NCBI GenBank assembly: GCA_025529335.1
Contig: JAMYHX010000027.1
Location: forward strand, 62,001 to 126,000
Length of the DNA: 64,000 nucleotides
Source of the DNA: Rhizopus sp. PT2906
Lineage: Eukaryota; Mucoromycota; Mucoromycetes; Mucorales; Rhizopodaceae
Direction: 5' to 3'
A program made the position numbers and the translations under genes. This document shows positions 43,551 to 54,571 of this stretch, piece after piece. Position 1 is the first letter of the stretch. Each line of letters begins with the position of its first letter. The notes under the pieces were generated by a model. That model was not told where the DNA came from and made no database searches. It saw only the letters and a program-made list of their open reading frames with translations.

Positions 43551-44297
43551 TTAATTATAATAAACCATGGATTGCAATATTTTCTTTATTTGTAACCAGT
43601 GGTCTACACGATGTAAATTAAGGTTAAATTGGTTGACAGCCTGCCATAAAGAAGGGTCACGACCTAGGATAATACCCACATCTGCGTTCACAAGAGGCTC
43701 TAAATCACCCAGGGAATCACCGATATAGACAACAGAAGATTGAAAGGCACGGATGACCTCTTGTTTATCACCTGTGGTCAGAATGGAAGGAATGATATCA
43801 CCTGTCGAATGAAGACCTTGAAAATCAAGATCATTTGAATAGATTTGATGACGTGATAAATCTAATTCATGTAAGAAACCGAGGATCCAATCCTTGGACC
43901 AGTTGACAGAGACGACACGGATGAACTGTTTAGGGATTTGAGAGAGAACAGAGACAAGATCAGGCTGAAGTAGATGTTGGTGTCGTTTACCTTGTTCGTA
44001 AAGCATATCTCTTGTTAAACCTTGAAACACTTTACCTTGACTGACACGTGTCAATGAAGCAAGTTCAACGTTTTTGTAACTATTAAGATGGTGTAGCAAC
44101 TGGCTGACCGAGTCGTGGTTGGGTTGGTTGGGGCAATGTTGATTATAATCATGTAAATAAGCTTGAGTATAATAAGACCATGGCTGACTCTTCTTGTTAT
44201 GATCAATGCCAAATTGAGCCAAGAGTGCAATCGTATCTTTAATAGTCACAGTCTTGTCAAAGTCAATGACTAATAATGGATTCCGTAAGATACGCAT
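43551..44297 (-). CDS. HAD-family phosphatase (phosphoserine-phosphatase-like fold)
   Basis: A single exon encodes 248 aa from ATG 44297. Motif I is DFDKTVT (residues 12-18, nucleophile Asp12, acid/base Asp14), motif II is in VVSVNWSKDWI, and motif IV is GDSLGDLEPL. The spacing between I and IV (about 180 residues with a helical cap after motif I) points to a C1-capped HAD. The substrate is unknown; candidates include phosphorylated metabolites, as in Pyp1/Cto1-type fungal phosphatases. Cytosolic, with no signal or membrane segment. Divergent from the MIT-domain gene by 200 nt. Confidence 0.88.
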   Translation of the reverse strand: MRILRNPLLVIDFDKTVTIKDTIALLAQFGIDHNKKSQPWSYYTQAYLHDYNQHCPNQPNHDSVSQLLHHLNSYKNVELASLTRVSQGKVFQGLTRDMLYEQGKRHQHLLQPDLVSVLSQIPKQFIRVVSVNWSKDWILGFLHELDLSRHQIYSNDLDFQGLHSTGDIIPSILTTGDKQEVIRAFQSSVVYIGDSLGDLEPLVNADVGIILGRDPSLWQAVNQFNLNLHRVDHWLQIKKILQSMVYYN

Positions 44298-44497
44298 TTA
44301 ATAACAAAAAAAAAAAGAGAGAAAAAGAGAAGGAAAAAAAAAAAATAAAGTTGTGACTTGTGTATTACACATATGAAAGGGCAATACTTGTCTTCCCTTC
44401 ACATGCTGAAACACTTTACAATATCTTCACGTGTATGTAAACTATTTATTCCCCTTCTTCTTGTTCTTTTTTCTTTATTTCTTTCTTTTCTTTAACA

Positions 44498-45460
44498 ATG
44501 TCAACACTTGTAAACCGAATGTTATCTCAAAAGGATAAACTAACCATGATTAATCACTGGTTAAGTTCAAAAGAAGAAGAAGAACAACAACAACAACAAC
44601 AACAAATATATTATAATAACACAAGCCCTCGTTATTCGATTGGTATTCCACCTCCACCTTATGAAAATGTCGTTCAACAACAACCACCGATGGATAGAAA
44701 GAAGTATAGTTTTTCAAGCATGATCTGGAAACGAGCTTCATTCTCGAGCACAGTTTCATCCGAAGTCAAGATACCAGTGACAACTATTGATAAAAAGCAA
44801 GTTGAACATGGTATCACCCTCTTAAATATCGCAACCGACATGAATAATAATAACAGTCAACCGATGGCCATGGACCTTTACATGATGGGCTTGGATAAAA
44901 TCATGTCGGCATTACCTTGTATGGGCATGACTATTTTTAGTATTTATTTTGATTAACTTTCATTTTAGTGGAGTCTGATCCTAATGCCAAGTTGGCACTT
45001 GAAAAGAAAATAAGAGAGATTCAACAGGTGCATCAGCTGGATTTAAACTCAGACATGATTCAAGAACAAGAAGAACAAGAGGATGAAGATAAGCCTATTC
45101 GAAAGCAATTATCTAATTTGATTATCAATGCTGCTGTCTTGGGAGCTGTTGCTTTAAAGAAGAGTCCAATCCCTGGTAAGTTTTATTTATATTTATTTAC
45201 ATGTTTACTAATATCATTTAGACGCTGTATCTGGTGTTGTCAATTATGCTGTTGATAGTATTCAAAGCATAGATGAAAAACATCAAATACGTAAACGTAC
45301 CTGGGATTTAGCTGCCACAGGTGTCAATAAAGCCATTCAAATCGATCGTCAATATGAAATTCATCAATTGGTCTCTGAAGCTGTCTATACTGGCTTTGCT
45401 GCCTTTATTAAAGCTGGAATGGCTTATGCTGAAACTCCTGGCTATGGTCAACAAGATTAA
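44498..45460 (+). CDS. MIT-domain-like protein of unknown role
   Basis: Three exons (44498-44918, 44969-45175, 45222-45460) give 288 aa. The N-terminus is followed by a poly-Gln run and a Pro-rich motif with PPPPYE, a PPxY-like ligand for WW domains. Residues about 100-160 (EHGITLLNIATDMN, MAMDLYMMGLDKIMSAL, LALEKKIREIQ) look like an MIT three-helix domain, found in ESCRT and endosomal proteins such as Vps4 and spartin. The C-terminal third is helical with small residues (LIINAAVLGAVALKK, AVSGVVNYAVDSIQ). Endosomal or lipid-droplet function is inference. The PPPY motif would fit ubiquitin-ligase adaptor binding. Confidence 0.72.
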
Positions 45461-45633
45461 GAAGAAGAAGAAGATAATACCCCCCCCCCTTAAAAAATTG
45501 ATTTTTGTATTTTAATAAAGAGCTGCATGTGAAAATTGATGATGACTTTTTTTTGAATCAATCATAAAGACGTGTGAAATCAATCTTTTTTTTGAAATCT
45601 TTTTTTTTTTCTCTTAACCCCCCACTCTTTAAA

Positions 45634-47631
45634 ATGCTTAGAAATACAGCGCAGCGTATACGTTCAACATTACCACGTATTGCTGCCAATCAAGTCATCA
45701 AAGTGGTTCGACCTTCGACTGCTGTTCGACTCACAGCTGCACGTTATCTATCTCATACAAGATCTCAATCTATCTGGCTTCCATTTGACCGCAATAGTTT
45801 ACCAGAAGACGACCCACGTCGAATGGAACCCTTTGTGGACGAAACAGACGTGGTCATCATTGGTGGTGGACCTGCTGGTCTATCGGCCGCTATTCGTTTG
45901 AAGCAATTAGCTAATGAGCAAGGCAAAGAGTGTCGTGTCATGGTTGTCGAAAAGGCAGGTGAAGTCGGTGCTCACACTCTCTCTGGTGCTGTTCTTGAAC
46001 CAAGAGCATTGAACGAATTAATTCCTGATTGGAAAGAAAAGGGTGCACCTCTCAACACACCCGTGACAAAAGATAGTATGCGTTTCTTAACCAAGACCCT
46101 GTCGATACCCTTACCTCACCCTCCTCAAATGAACAACAAGGGCAATTATATCGTTTCACTCAGCAATTTTGTCAAATGGTTAGGCGAACAAGCAGAGGAA
46201 TTAGGTGTCGAAATCTATCCTGGATTCGCTGCTAGTGATGTCCTCTATAACGAGGATGGAAGCGTGAGAGGCGTTGCATTAAATGACGTTGGCCTGGATA
46301 AAAATTTTGAGCCCAAGGTAAGCTTTTTCCCACGCAGGTTGCACTTATTGAACACGCCCCACTTTGTAGGATAATTATGAACGAGGTATGCAAATTCAAG
46401 CCAAGGTGACCTTATTTGCTGAAGGTTGTCATGGTTCACTTACCAAGGGACTCGTCAAGAAGTTTGATCTCAGAAAGGAGAGTGGACCTCAAAAATATGG
46501 TATCGGTCTCAAAGAAGTCTGGGAGGTTCAACCAGAGAAACATCAGCCTGGTCTCGTCACTCACTCGGTCGGTTGGCCAGCAGACATGCATACCTATGCT
46601 GGTAGTTTCATGTATCATTTTGAACCTGAACGCCACTTGGTTGCTATTGGCTTTGTCGTTGGTTTAGACTATGAAAATCCTTACTTGAACCCTTACAAAA
46701 CCTTCCAAATGTTCAAACACCATCCCTCTATCAAGCCCACGCTCGAAGGAGGTAAATGTATCTCATACGGTGCTAGAGCGATCAACGAAGGCGGGTTCCA
46801 GTCGATCCCTAAGCTTGTATTCCCCGGTGGTGCCTTGATTGGTTGTACTGCCGGTTTCTTGAACGTGCCCAAGATCAAGGGTACTCACACTGCCATGAAG
46901 TCGGCCATGCTCGCAGCAGAGTCTGCATTTGACGTCTTGTTCAACCAACAACCTGAGGGTCCCATCGTGTTGAATAACTATGAGGAGAGCATCAAGAACT
47001 CATGGGTCTATAAGGAACTTTATCAGGTTCGTAACCTTGTCCCCTCCTTCCATAGCCCACTTGGTCTCTTTGGTGGTCTTGCCTATTCTGGTCTCGACAG
47101 TCTTATCCTCAAGGGCCGTACCCCTTGGACCTTTAAGCACAAGAAGGCTGATTGGGAATGCATGAAGACAGCTGGGTAAGAAAAAATGCATTGATCCTTT
47201 GATCCCCTATCTAATGAATGTATAGTGAATGTAAGCCTATTGAATATCCCAAGCCTGATGGTGTCATCTCTTTTGATCTCTTGACCAACGTCTCTCGTAC
47301 TGGTACTAATCACGCAGAGAACCAACCTGTTCACTTGCGTATTCGTGATGCTGCCAAGCCTGTAGAAAGAAACTTGGCCATATTTGATGGACCTGAAAAT
47401 AGATTCTGTCCTGGTAAATGATCCTCCCCTTGTTATTTGTAGTGTCACTAACTTTTTATAGCTGGTGTTTATGAGTACGTCGATGATGAAAATAAGCCAG
47501 GAGAAAAGCGACTTCAGATCAACTCACAAAACTGTATTCATTGCAAGACGTGTGATATCAAGGATCCTTCACAAAACATTGATTGGACCGTGCCTGAAGG
47601 TGGTGGAGGACCTCAATATGTCTGGACTTAA
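45634..47631 (+). CDS. CIR2: Electron transfer flavoprotein-ubiquinone oxidoreductase (mitochondrial)
   Basis: Four exons (45634-46317, 46370-47175, 47226-47413, 47462-47631) give 615 aa, matching human ETFDH. A basic presequence (MLRNTAQRIRSTLPRIA...) leads to the FAD motif VVIIGGGPAGLSAA (about 73-86). The body includes GAVLEPRAL, LFAEGCHGSLTKGL, GWPADMHTYAGSFMYH and GGALIGCTAGFLNVPKIKGTHTAM. The 4Fe-4S ligands are Cys in RFCPAGVYEYV and CIHCKTCDIKDP, followed by IDWTVPEGGGGPQY. It moves electrons from ETF to ubiquinone at the inner membrane during fatty-acid and amino-acid oxidation. The start at MLRN was chosen because upstream in-frame codons give no presequence logic. Confidence 0.96.
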
Positions 47632-47915
47632 ATTATTTCTTTTTCTTTTTTCCCAATAAAAGCGCTGTTTAAATAAAAATTCACTCGCACTTTTAAATAA
47701 AGTATTATGTGTAAATAATTTGACCAATCAGAATAGTCAGCGATTTCGCCATCTTCCTGATAGTTAAGTGGATAGCAAAAGTCATTCAGAAGGGGGGGAA
47801 GAAAGGATGGATGAGTATTTCATTTTCTTTTCTTCTTTTTCTTTATTCTTTAATATAAAATAACAAAGAGATAGGAAAATAAAGGTTTGTGTGTTTATAT
47901 ATGCTAATAAGGGCT

Positions 47916-48817
47916 TCATTCGATACGGTTTCCTCCGATAGAATAAAAGGAGCAGACACCACTGCTTCTGGCCCTGCCTGTCTTTTCTTCAAAGGTCTTG
48001 CACATCTTATAAGGTGGAGTATAGAGATGAAGAGAGACAGCCCCTCTCTCTCCATTGGGATTAGAGATACGATGTAAACCAATCTTGTCTATATTATAGA
48101 TGGTAAGGGTATATGTTCTTTAAAGTGTAACATCAAAAATATTTACCATGGACGTAGGTCACCTGATTAGGCTGATATACAGTATCCCTAGAAATATGTA
48201 GAGGCTGTTGCTCATGGAGACACGCATCCTTGTTTGTATCTCCTGCATTAGCCGTTATATCAAAAGGTGTTGCATCATCCTCATCAGCTGATGAAGATTG
48301 TGGCCAGTCATATAACGTTTCTTGTAATTCTCCGTCAAGTATTTTCATCACACAATGGGAACCGGAATGGTCATGAATGGGACTAAGCAAAGAGAAGATC
48401 GTAAACTTAAATGGACGAATCAAAATATGACATGTATTTACCTTTTTTGCCCTTTACTCCAGGCTAGAATCATTAGATTGAACTAGAAATGGATGAATAT
48501 ACATGTACGACATCGACAAGGGTCGACTTTACCTTTCCGTTACCATCATCAATTAGATTGCGTGTATAGGCTCTGGAATGATCAAAGAGCGTATATTGAC
48601 TCCAGTCTTCCGCATTGGAACTGTACTGTTCCATGAGTTGGATGATTTTATTAGCATCAATACGTTCAGAGTCAAGACCTTCATCACCCAGCACTTGATG
48701 AATAGACTGGATGAGATCTTTCAATGTGAATTTATTATTATTATTATTAGAAGAAGAAGAAGAAGAAGCAATAGAGAAGGTAGATTCAACTGAGAGAGGT
48801 TCTTGAGGAGGAGCCAT
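47916..48817 (-). CDS. CDO1: Cysteine dioxygenase
   Basis: Exons 48817-48533, 48482-48442, 48382-48147 and 48088-47916 give 244 aa. The iron-binding His triad is visible: HDH at 112-114 (SPIHDHSGSHC) and His193 in KIGLHRIS. Cys119 and Tyr210 (SLHLYTPP) are placed to form the Cys-Tyr crosslink of the family. The enzyme oxidises cysteine to cysteine sulfinate with O2 and controls sulfur-amino-acid levels in the cytosol. Relative to typical CDO there is an acidic insertion of roughly 30 residues after ETLYDWP (SSSADEDDATPFDITA...). The N-terminus has a Ser/Asn repeat from a trinucleotide run. Convergent with ETF-QO. Confidence 0.94.
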
Positions 48818-49226
48818 GATGAATGTTATGAACAAATTAAAAAGAAAAGAAGAAAGAAAGAAAGAAAGAGGAGAGAGAAAAGATTTATAGACACAGAAGC
48901 ACCACAAGGAAAACAGCGTGTGAGATGAGACAGAGACGGCAGAAAAGAGCGAAACACAGAGGATAAGCATTGAAATGCAATTTCTTAATATGTCAAACCT
49001 TGAATTTTTCCCACCCTTGCTTCTCGAAATGGTATGCAACACCATTTATTATTATAGATAAGCAAATTATACGAATGTCAACCACTTTCTTAAAATCAAA
49101 AGAAGAGAGAGATGATTATTGTTTGTTAAAATATGTTTTGGATGTGTCGTAGAATATCCAAACAGAAACTTTTCAACCTATTTTTGAATATTTTTGAGTT
49201 ATTAGAAAACAGGTATTATTATTTTT
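48818..49226. other. Intergenic stretch upstream of cysteine dioxygenase
   Basis: GA/CT-rich leader, then AT-rich DNA. No gene was seen. Confidence 0.5.
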
Positions 49227-49897
49227 TTACCATTCGATTTGATCCGAATTTAAGCGCATCTTTTTTTGCCTATGTACGAATTGATCAAATTTATCTTCAA
49301 TCCTTGGTTTAAAACTAGCAAAATCCGGTTGTTGATGAATACATTGATAAAGTAAAGCTAATTGATAAGCAATATAGTCGTGATACTCCAAGTTTACATC
49401 CTGGTACAATCGTGCTGCTGTTACATACAATTGATTAAGTTGACACAAGTTGATCATTTCCTGTTCACCAAGAACAGGCTCATTCAGGACATACTCTGCT
49501 GCCTTTGTAAACTTGTGTTGATATCTTTTGATAAGTGATTGATATTGTTGAAGGTCAGAATGAATTAAGGATATTTTATGCTTTATCTCGCCCTATTTTT
49601 TGTAATTTAATAATAATAACAATAATAATAATAATAATAAACTCACAAGTATGGATGAGTGTGTTTGTTCAAGCCTAGCTGCTCGTTCTAGTAATAGTTC
49701 AAGTTGGCCTAATTGTCTTGGCACATGCATTTCATTACTAACATCATTAGCAAAGAGGGGTTGGTTTAATTGCAAGACTAATTAAAGAATGTTTATAAAC
49801 TTCAAGTTTTATGCTTTATTTATTACATCTTGCCTGTTGTTGTCAATGAGAAAGGTTGAATGGTCCTTAAAGGAACTGATGTTATTAGCTTGCTCAT
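49227..49897 (-). CDS. Unknown 186-aa helical protein with a probable GC-AG intron
   Basis: Exons 49897-49834, 49777-49647 and 49592-49227 join in frame. The first join needs the donor CAG|GCAAGA, the standard GC-AG variant, because the nearby GT donor breaks the frame. The protein begins MSKLITSVPLRTIQPFSL, which could be a mitochondrial presequence (no acidic residues in the first 30), then is helical and Leu/Gln-rich (PRQLGQLELLLERAARLEQ, LQQYQSLIKRYQHKF, YIAYQLALLYQCIH). I do not recognise the family. The second intron contains an (AAT)n run. Confidence 0.6.
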
Positions 49898-50677
49898 GAA
49901 TCAAAGAAAGAAATAGAGACCAGATGACTTATGCACTGAACACGTCTAGTGACCTCTGCCTTTTTTTTTTTTTTTTGTACTTCTAAAACAAGTGCTGCTG
50001 ATAAAGAACTTGACGTTCTTCAACGCATAAAAGCGTTTTACAAGATGCTTAATCAATAATCATATTTTGTACAGTACTTGTCCAAGTCATAAAAAGAGTG
50101 TAGACAGAGTGATAACCCACTAATAATCTGGTGTATATTGATGTCGTGTATTAATCATTTACACGTTTCTTTTCTTCTTATTTTACTAAAAAAGATACTA
50201 TTGGAAGTTGCCGTTTACTAAACATTCAGTACTTCTTCAGACTGGAGTAGCTAGAAAGGTTTTGCAAAATTCAACTGAAAGGGAAAAAGAGCTTTTGGTC
50301 ACGATCACTTTTGTATGTAATGTTGGTATACAGCATTACCAAGATATCGGATACCGTTGAACGATTACAATATGATCCCTCCCCCTATTATAGAGAAGAA
50401 GCTACCTGTGAAATAAAGAGACGTCAACAAGTCAAGCGAAGATTTGAAAAAGCAGATAAAGCAAAAGGATCAAATGAAGAAAATGATATTAAAAGCGCAG
50501 ATGAAGATTTATACCTTTAAACAGATTTTTATTTCCCTTTACAATAAAATATCTATTTCTTTACAAATGCTTAAGATAACAATATCCTCCTCCTCTTACG
50601 TGCCAATCTCGTTAAACACTTTATGAGCATATAGAATATTAAAATAACCCACGTTATTTCTGCTTTGAATGTACACT
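49898..50677 (+). other. Possible small plus-strand gene ending near 50520
   Basis: A frame at 50311-50520 encodes TKISDTVERLQYDPSPYY, then a Lys/Arg-rich helix and an acidic end (KSADEDLYL). A neighbouring frame just upstream (about 50200-50305) reads YYWKLPFTKHSVLLQTGVA and RKVLQNSTEREKELL. They look like two exons of one small, perhaps mitochondrial, protein. However, the only intron that would join them (GTATGT to ATACAG) would be 21 nt, which is too short. I therefore do not give a gene model. It converges on SGF29. Confidence 0.3.
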
Positions 50678-51878
50678 TTATTGTTTAGGCTTGGGTAATT
50701 CTAGTACGTGGCCTGGCATCACATATTGAAATTCGTTGTTATCATCTTCAAATTGTACCTTATAATTTCCTGGAGCGTCTTTGTTCTAAGGTATGTGAGT
50801 CTTTTTTTTTTGTTGGGGGGGGGGCGAATGCTGTTATTTACCTTGGAAGGTGGTTCTACAATCCTAGCTTTATAGAAACAAGTCGTACTAGGATAAAGTG
50901 CTAACACATCCTGTCCTACGCTTAATTCAGGGTACTCCCTTGCTTCATTGATATTAGGTATTGCAATTACATTTCTAGGCTGAAGCATATATCTTCTGTT
51001 TGATGGTCATTTATTTGCCCATAATAAATATATTATATACACCTACTGTTTTTGACCAAACTCGTCCTGATCCACATCCTCTATTTGGTATCTATAGGAG
51101 TTATATATAATCTTGTTCCCCTCTCTATCTTTGTTTGCTTACTTGTTCTTGTCAGCATGATAGCTAATGACGATAGCCAGTATCCACACTTCATCTTTAT
51201 CCTTTTGTTGAGGCTGTTTGGCAGCCACTGATGTACCAGGAGCTAATATATTCCTATCGTTTTTTTTTGATAAGCTTTCAAATGATGATAGTATACATTC
51301 TTGCCTTTACGTCTTTGCTTTCTTCATCATCATCTCATCCTGATCTAATTTCCTTTTTTTCCTTTTTTGGTCGATAACTACAAACAACAACAACAACAAC
51401 AGCATACAATGTTATCTAAATGACTTCATCTATGCCATTATTTTTACCGTGATTATATTCTGACGCATCTCTTAAGGCGATCAACACTGACACTTTCTCA
51501 ATGATATCATGAATAATTCTACTCGCCATGTTAATCATAGTTTCTATTATTAGCTCTCTCTCTTTCTCTATCATCACCTTGCTTCGTTATTTGACAGGTC
51601 GATCCCTCCTCGGTAATATTCTGTCAATTTTTGATTGATAGATGCTGGTATACCTATAAAAAGTGTTATATTGTGATAGCGACATATATATTATATATGT
51701 TACCTTCTTCTGGATTCACTCGTTTATGTATTTCGTTTATATTACTTACAATTATGCCGGTATCTTTTTGAATATTCTCTAGTTTAGAAAGTGCGTTGCA
51801 GATTTGTTTCCACAAGTTGACTTCCTCATTTGTTTCGTCAAGCGTTGCTAATCTTGAAGTTCTTGATTTACGATCCAT
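50678..51878 (-). CDS. SGF29: SAGA-associated factor 29 (tandem Tudor domain)
   Basis: Eight exons (51878-51704, 51653-51578, 51521-51448, 51377-51311, 51253-51143, 51091-51047, 50995-50842, 50785-50678) give 269 aa. The N-terminus is helical (EEVNLWKQICNALSKLENI). A Lys/Arg-rich patch (QKRKKRKLD) follows, then the tandem Tudor domain: APGTSVAAKQP, DEVWILAIVISYHADKNK, YQIEDVDQDEFGQ, then EYPELSVGQDVLALYP, TTCFYKARIVEPPS, YKVQFEDDNNEFQYVMPGHVLELP. Sgf29 reads H3K4me2/3 through this domain and recruits the SAGA acetyltransferase. The Tyr/Phe cage residues (YPSTTCFY) are in place. All eight exons are short, and every junction keeps phase. Confidence 0.93.
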
Positions 51879-52567
51879 AATTAAGTGATTGTAACTATAA
51901 CAAACACACAAAAAAGCCCAAATAGGAATGAAGGAAGGGGGTATACTTTTTCTTGTTTTCTGTTATAGTCTTTCAGGTTTAACTTTTTTGCTTGTGAATA
52001 TTTTTTTTATATCTCAGCGCAAGAAAAAAGTCAAATGGTTCCTTTAAGCATAAAATTATTTTGAATCCCGTATATCTTTTTTGTCATCTCTAAAAATAAA
52101 TTAAACAAATAAAAAACGGGATCGTCTTGTTCACACACACATTATTCCGGCCTAGTTGACATGTAAGTAATGGCTAAGTTGCCGAAACGAAGACTAAGAA
52201 TGTGATTCCCCCTCCTATAGTACAGAAGGCTCTTTTAAAGACCTATCTCTGCCACCAATTCTCCAAACCACAGCGAATGTACTGTTAGAAAGATGTAAAG
52301 AGAACAATAAGTTTTTTATTTTATTATATTACAAAGCGCAGCTAGAAAGCCTATAACCACATCCGAGGCAATGGCAATTGTGGTAGGTACGGCCCATAAT
52401 ACTTTGTTCTCCTCAGAGTTTGTCTACATTTGCTCACTTCTAAAAGTGAGCTTATGTAAACGACACTGATTTATGCTCGAATGCAGCGCAAATGTAAGTA
52501 AAGATCAAGCATTAGCTCGATAGCAATATTTAGAAAAACAAACACTTTTTATGGTTGGGATAATAGT
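51879..52567. other. Intergenic stretch
   Basis: The SGF29 promoter side, then AT-rich DNA. A segment at about 52300-52360 (AACAATAAG, T-rich, AAAGCGCAGC) resembles one near 54035-54095 (AACAATAGA, T-rich, AAGCGCGGC). This could be a second worn repeat family. No gene was seen. Confidence 0.3.
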
Positions 52568-53261
52568 TCAATAAAAAACACTTTTATTTGGATTTTGTTT
52601 CTGAAAAAACTTCACATTCTCTAGAGTCACCAGGGAGAAATAAGCCATACCATTTCTTCTTTCTGGCTTCTTAATGACCTTATCTACCAACGAGAAGAGG
52701 CTTTTTTGCTGCTCGACACTTTCGCCAAGTTGCAGGGATAACATGTAATCCCCATGCTCTTGCTTCATCTTATTGATTGTCTTCATAGTTTCCAAGATGC
52801 CCCTCTAATAAACTGTTGTTAAGAATAGGCAAAAAATGAGCAATCTTATCATACCTTTAACCTTCAGAAAAAGTTATTTAAAGGCAGGACCTCTGTTGCT
52901 GCAGATGCCTTTGTTAGTACATTGCTTAGTGCTATTCTCTCCATTAACTGAACGTCATAGGAGGGTATCTCCATTGACCAAAGGTGAACTTTTTCTTCTA
53001 CAATATTGTTATTTGGCCTGCTTCAGCTGTCAAAAATTAAGATCATCTTACCACTTGCATGAACAAAGTACAATTTCAAATCTTGTGAGGTCGCTTCTTT
53101 GGCATAGAAATACCTTTGAAGAGTGTTTCTTAGCATCGATAATGCCGCAAAAGCACCCTTTACATGGTCGTTGTTGTATTCAGCTTTGTTATTGCAAAAA
53201 GGCAGTTAAGTCGATAACTTGCAAATTAGATCCTTTACTAAGAAGAGCTGAATATGAGTAA
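52568..53261 (-). pseudogene. Transposon-derived remnant, possibly CxC/KDZ-related
   Basis: Minus-strand frames read CKGCFCGIIDAKKHSSKVF and RFEIVLCSCKW near 53190-53060. This is a Cys-cluster arrangement like the CxC domains that accompany KDZ transposases. After several stops an open stretch (52795-52568) starts METMKTINKMKQEHGDYML and ends QKQNPNKSVFY. The two parts may belong together. Family assignment is weak; the broken, non-genic nature is clear. Confidence 0.3.
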
Positions 53262-53332
53262 AATGAGACGCGTGTGCATTTTATAGGGAGAGAGAATCTA
53301 TGGCTATTTATAATAATGTCGTCAATGTCAAT

Positions 53333-53432
53333 ATTGTTATCAGTACTCTTATAGAAAAATGTAAAGTAGAATGTATGCTCTACTGTAAGATTATACTCGA
53401 GTTATTATAATGATTATCTCATCAAGCACGTC
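53333..53432. repeat. Dispersed repeat copy B
   Basis: Matches 6110-6201, with 28 identical nt at 53398-53425 versus 6166-6193. No Fanzor sequence lies next to this copy. A weaker resemblance to 60090-60180 (GTCAATGTTAATGTTGTT-like words) may mark a third copy. Confidence 0.5.
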
Positions 53433-54571
53433 AGAGCCTATTACCACATCCTCAGTCTCTTCTAGGTCAACTTGAGAATTCATCTCAATTTCAAGTGAAA
53501 ATACTGTAGAAGGGGAACCCTGAATTATTGATTGACCAAGGTGCTATTTTTTATGCCCAGAGAGAAAGACCGACACTATTTTTAAAATTTTGACAGAAAT
53601 AGAACACACTAAATGGGTAGATTACACGTCATTGGACTATTTGACAGTTACTAATGGTAAAGCAATGAATTATGTATATACACAATGATACTAAATATGA
53701 GATCAAGGTTTTGGTGGATAACTTTAATCTTCTTTAATATAAGTTCAATGAAGAACTGCAAATTCATAAAGATGTATCTCTTTAGTTTAGAAGAGAGATG
53801 AATCATGCAACCAATGACATCAAGAAAAACATACCTAAACTAGAACCTTCCGATGGTTACCCCATGTTATTCGAAAACAAAGTCTGTCTTTATGAAAAGT
53901 AAATCTTTACAGAGCATTTAGTAGACGTCGTACAGTTCATCTCATGGTACCGCAAACACCCTTAGTCTTGATCTAACCCACCCAATAAAGAAAGCGACAG
54001 AAAATTAGTAGAGACACAGCTCAGAAAAGGTACACAAGGAACAATAGAATTTTTTATTATTATAGAAAATTTTTTAAACAACGAATGAACAAGCGCGGCT
54101 CAGAAAAAAGAGCAAGTACCACATATTTTGGTAACCGTGTGATTTCGGATTATTGTTTGTAAACATTCTATAGACTCTATAAAATTTGATTCAATAGAAT
54201 TTAAACTAATTTGGCAACTGTTTTTATTATGTTCACTTGTCATTTTAACGTAATTGAATCGACAACCTTTTTTGTAGAGAAAAACCATCAGGAGACAGAA
54301 CGCATTTAGAAATGTTCTTTTTATAGAGACAGAAACGAGTTATCGAAAAGAAAGAAACACGTGTCCTCACGCATCGATGTTAAAATAGTCATTGTGTTGT
54401 TTCTTTAAGGAAAGAGAAAAAAAAAACGCCTATTCGGAAATTAAGCAAATTGTGCCTTTCATAGGCTCCGCTTTTAAAAAAATCATAAAAATAGCGTATA
54501 TAAATATCAGTCTTTTGATTTTTTATATTTCCTAAAAGCATTCTATTTCTTTCTCCTTTTTTTTATTGTAA
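53433..54571. other. Intergenic stretch with unassignable coding-like debris
   Basis: Plus-strand pieces around 53520-53960 (LLIDQGAIFYAQRERP, then REMNHATNDIKKNIPKLEPSDGYP) read like an old retroelement but match no family I can name safely. The last 250 nt form the CotH promoter, with an AT-rich TATAAATA word near 54498. Confidence 0.35.

Noticed and set aside
45574..45633. Upstream in-frame start for ETF-QO
   Set aside because: It would add a Phe/Leu-rich stretch made of T-runs before a normal mitochondrial presequence; ATG 45634 fits the family.
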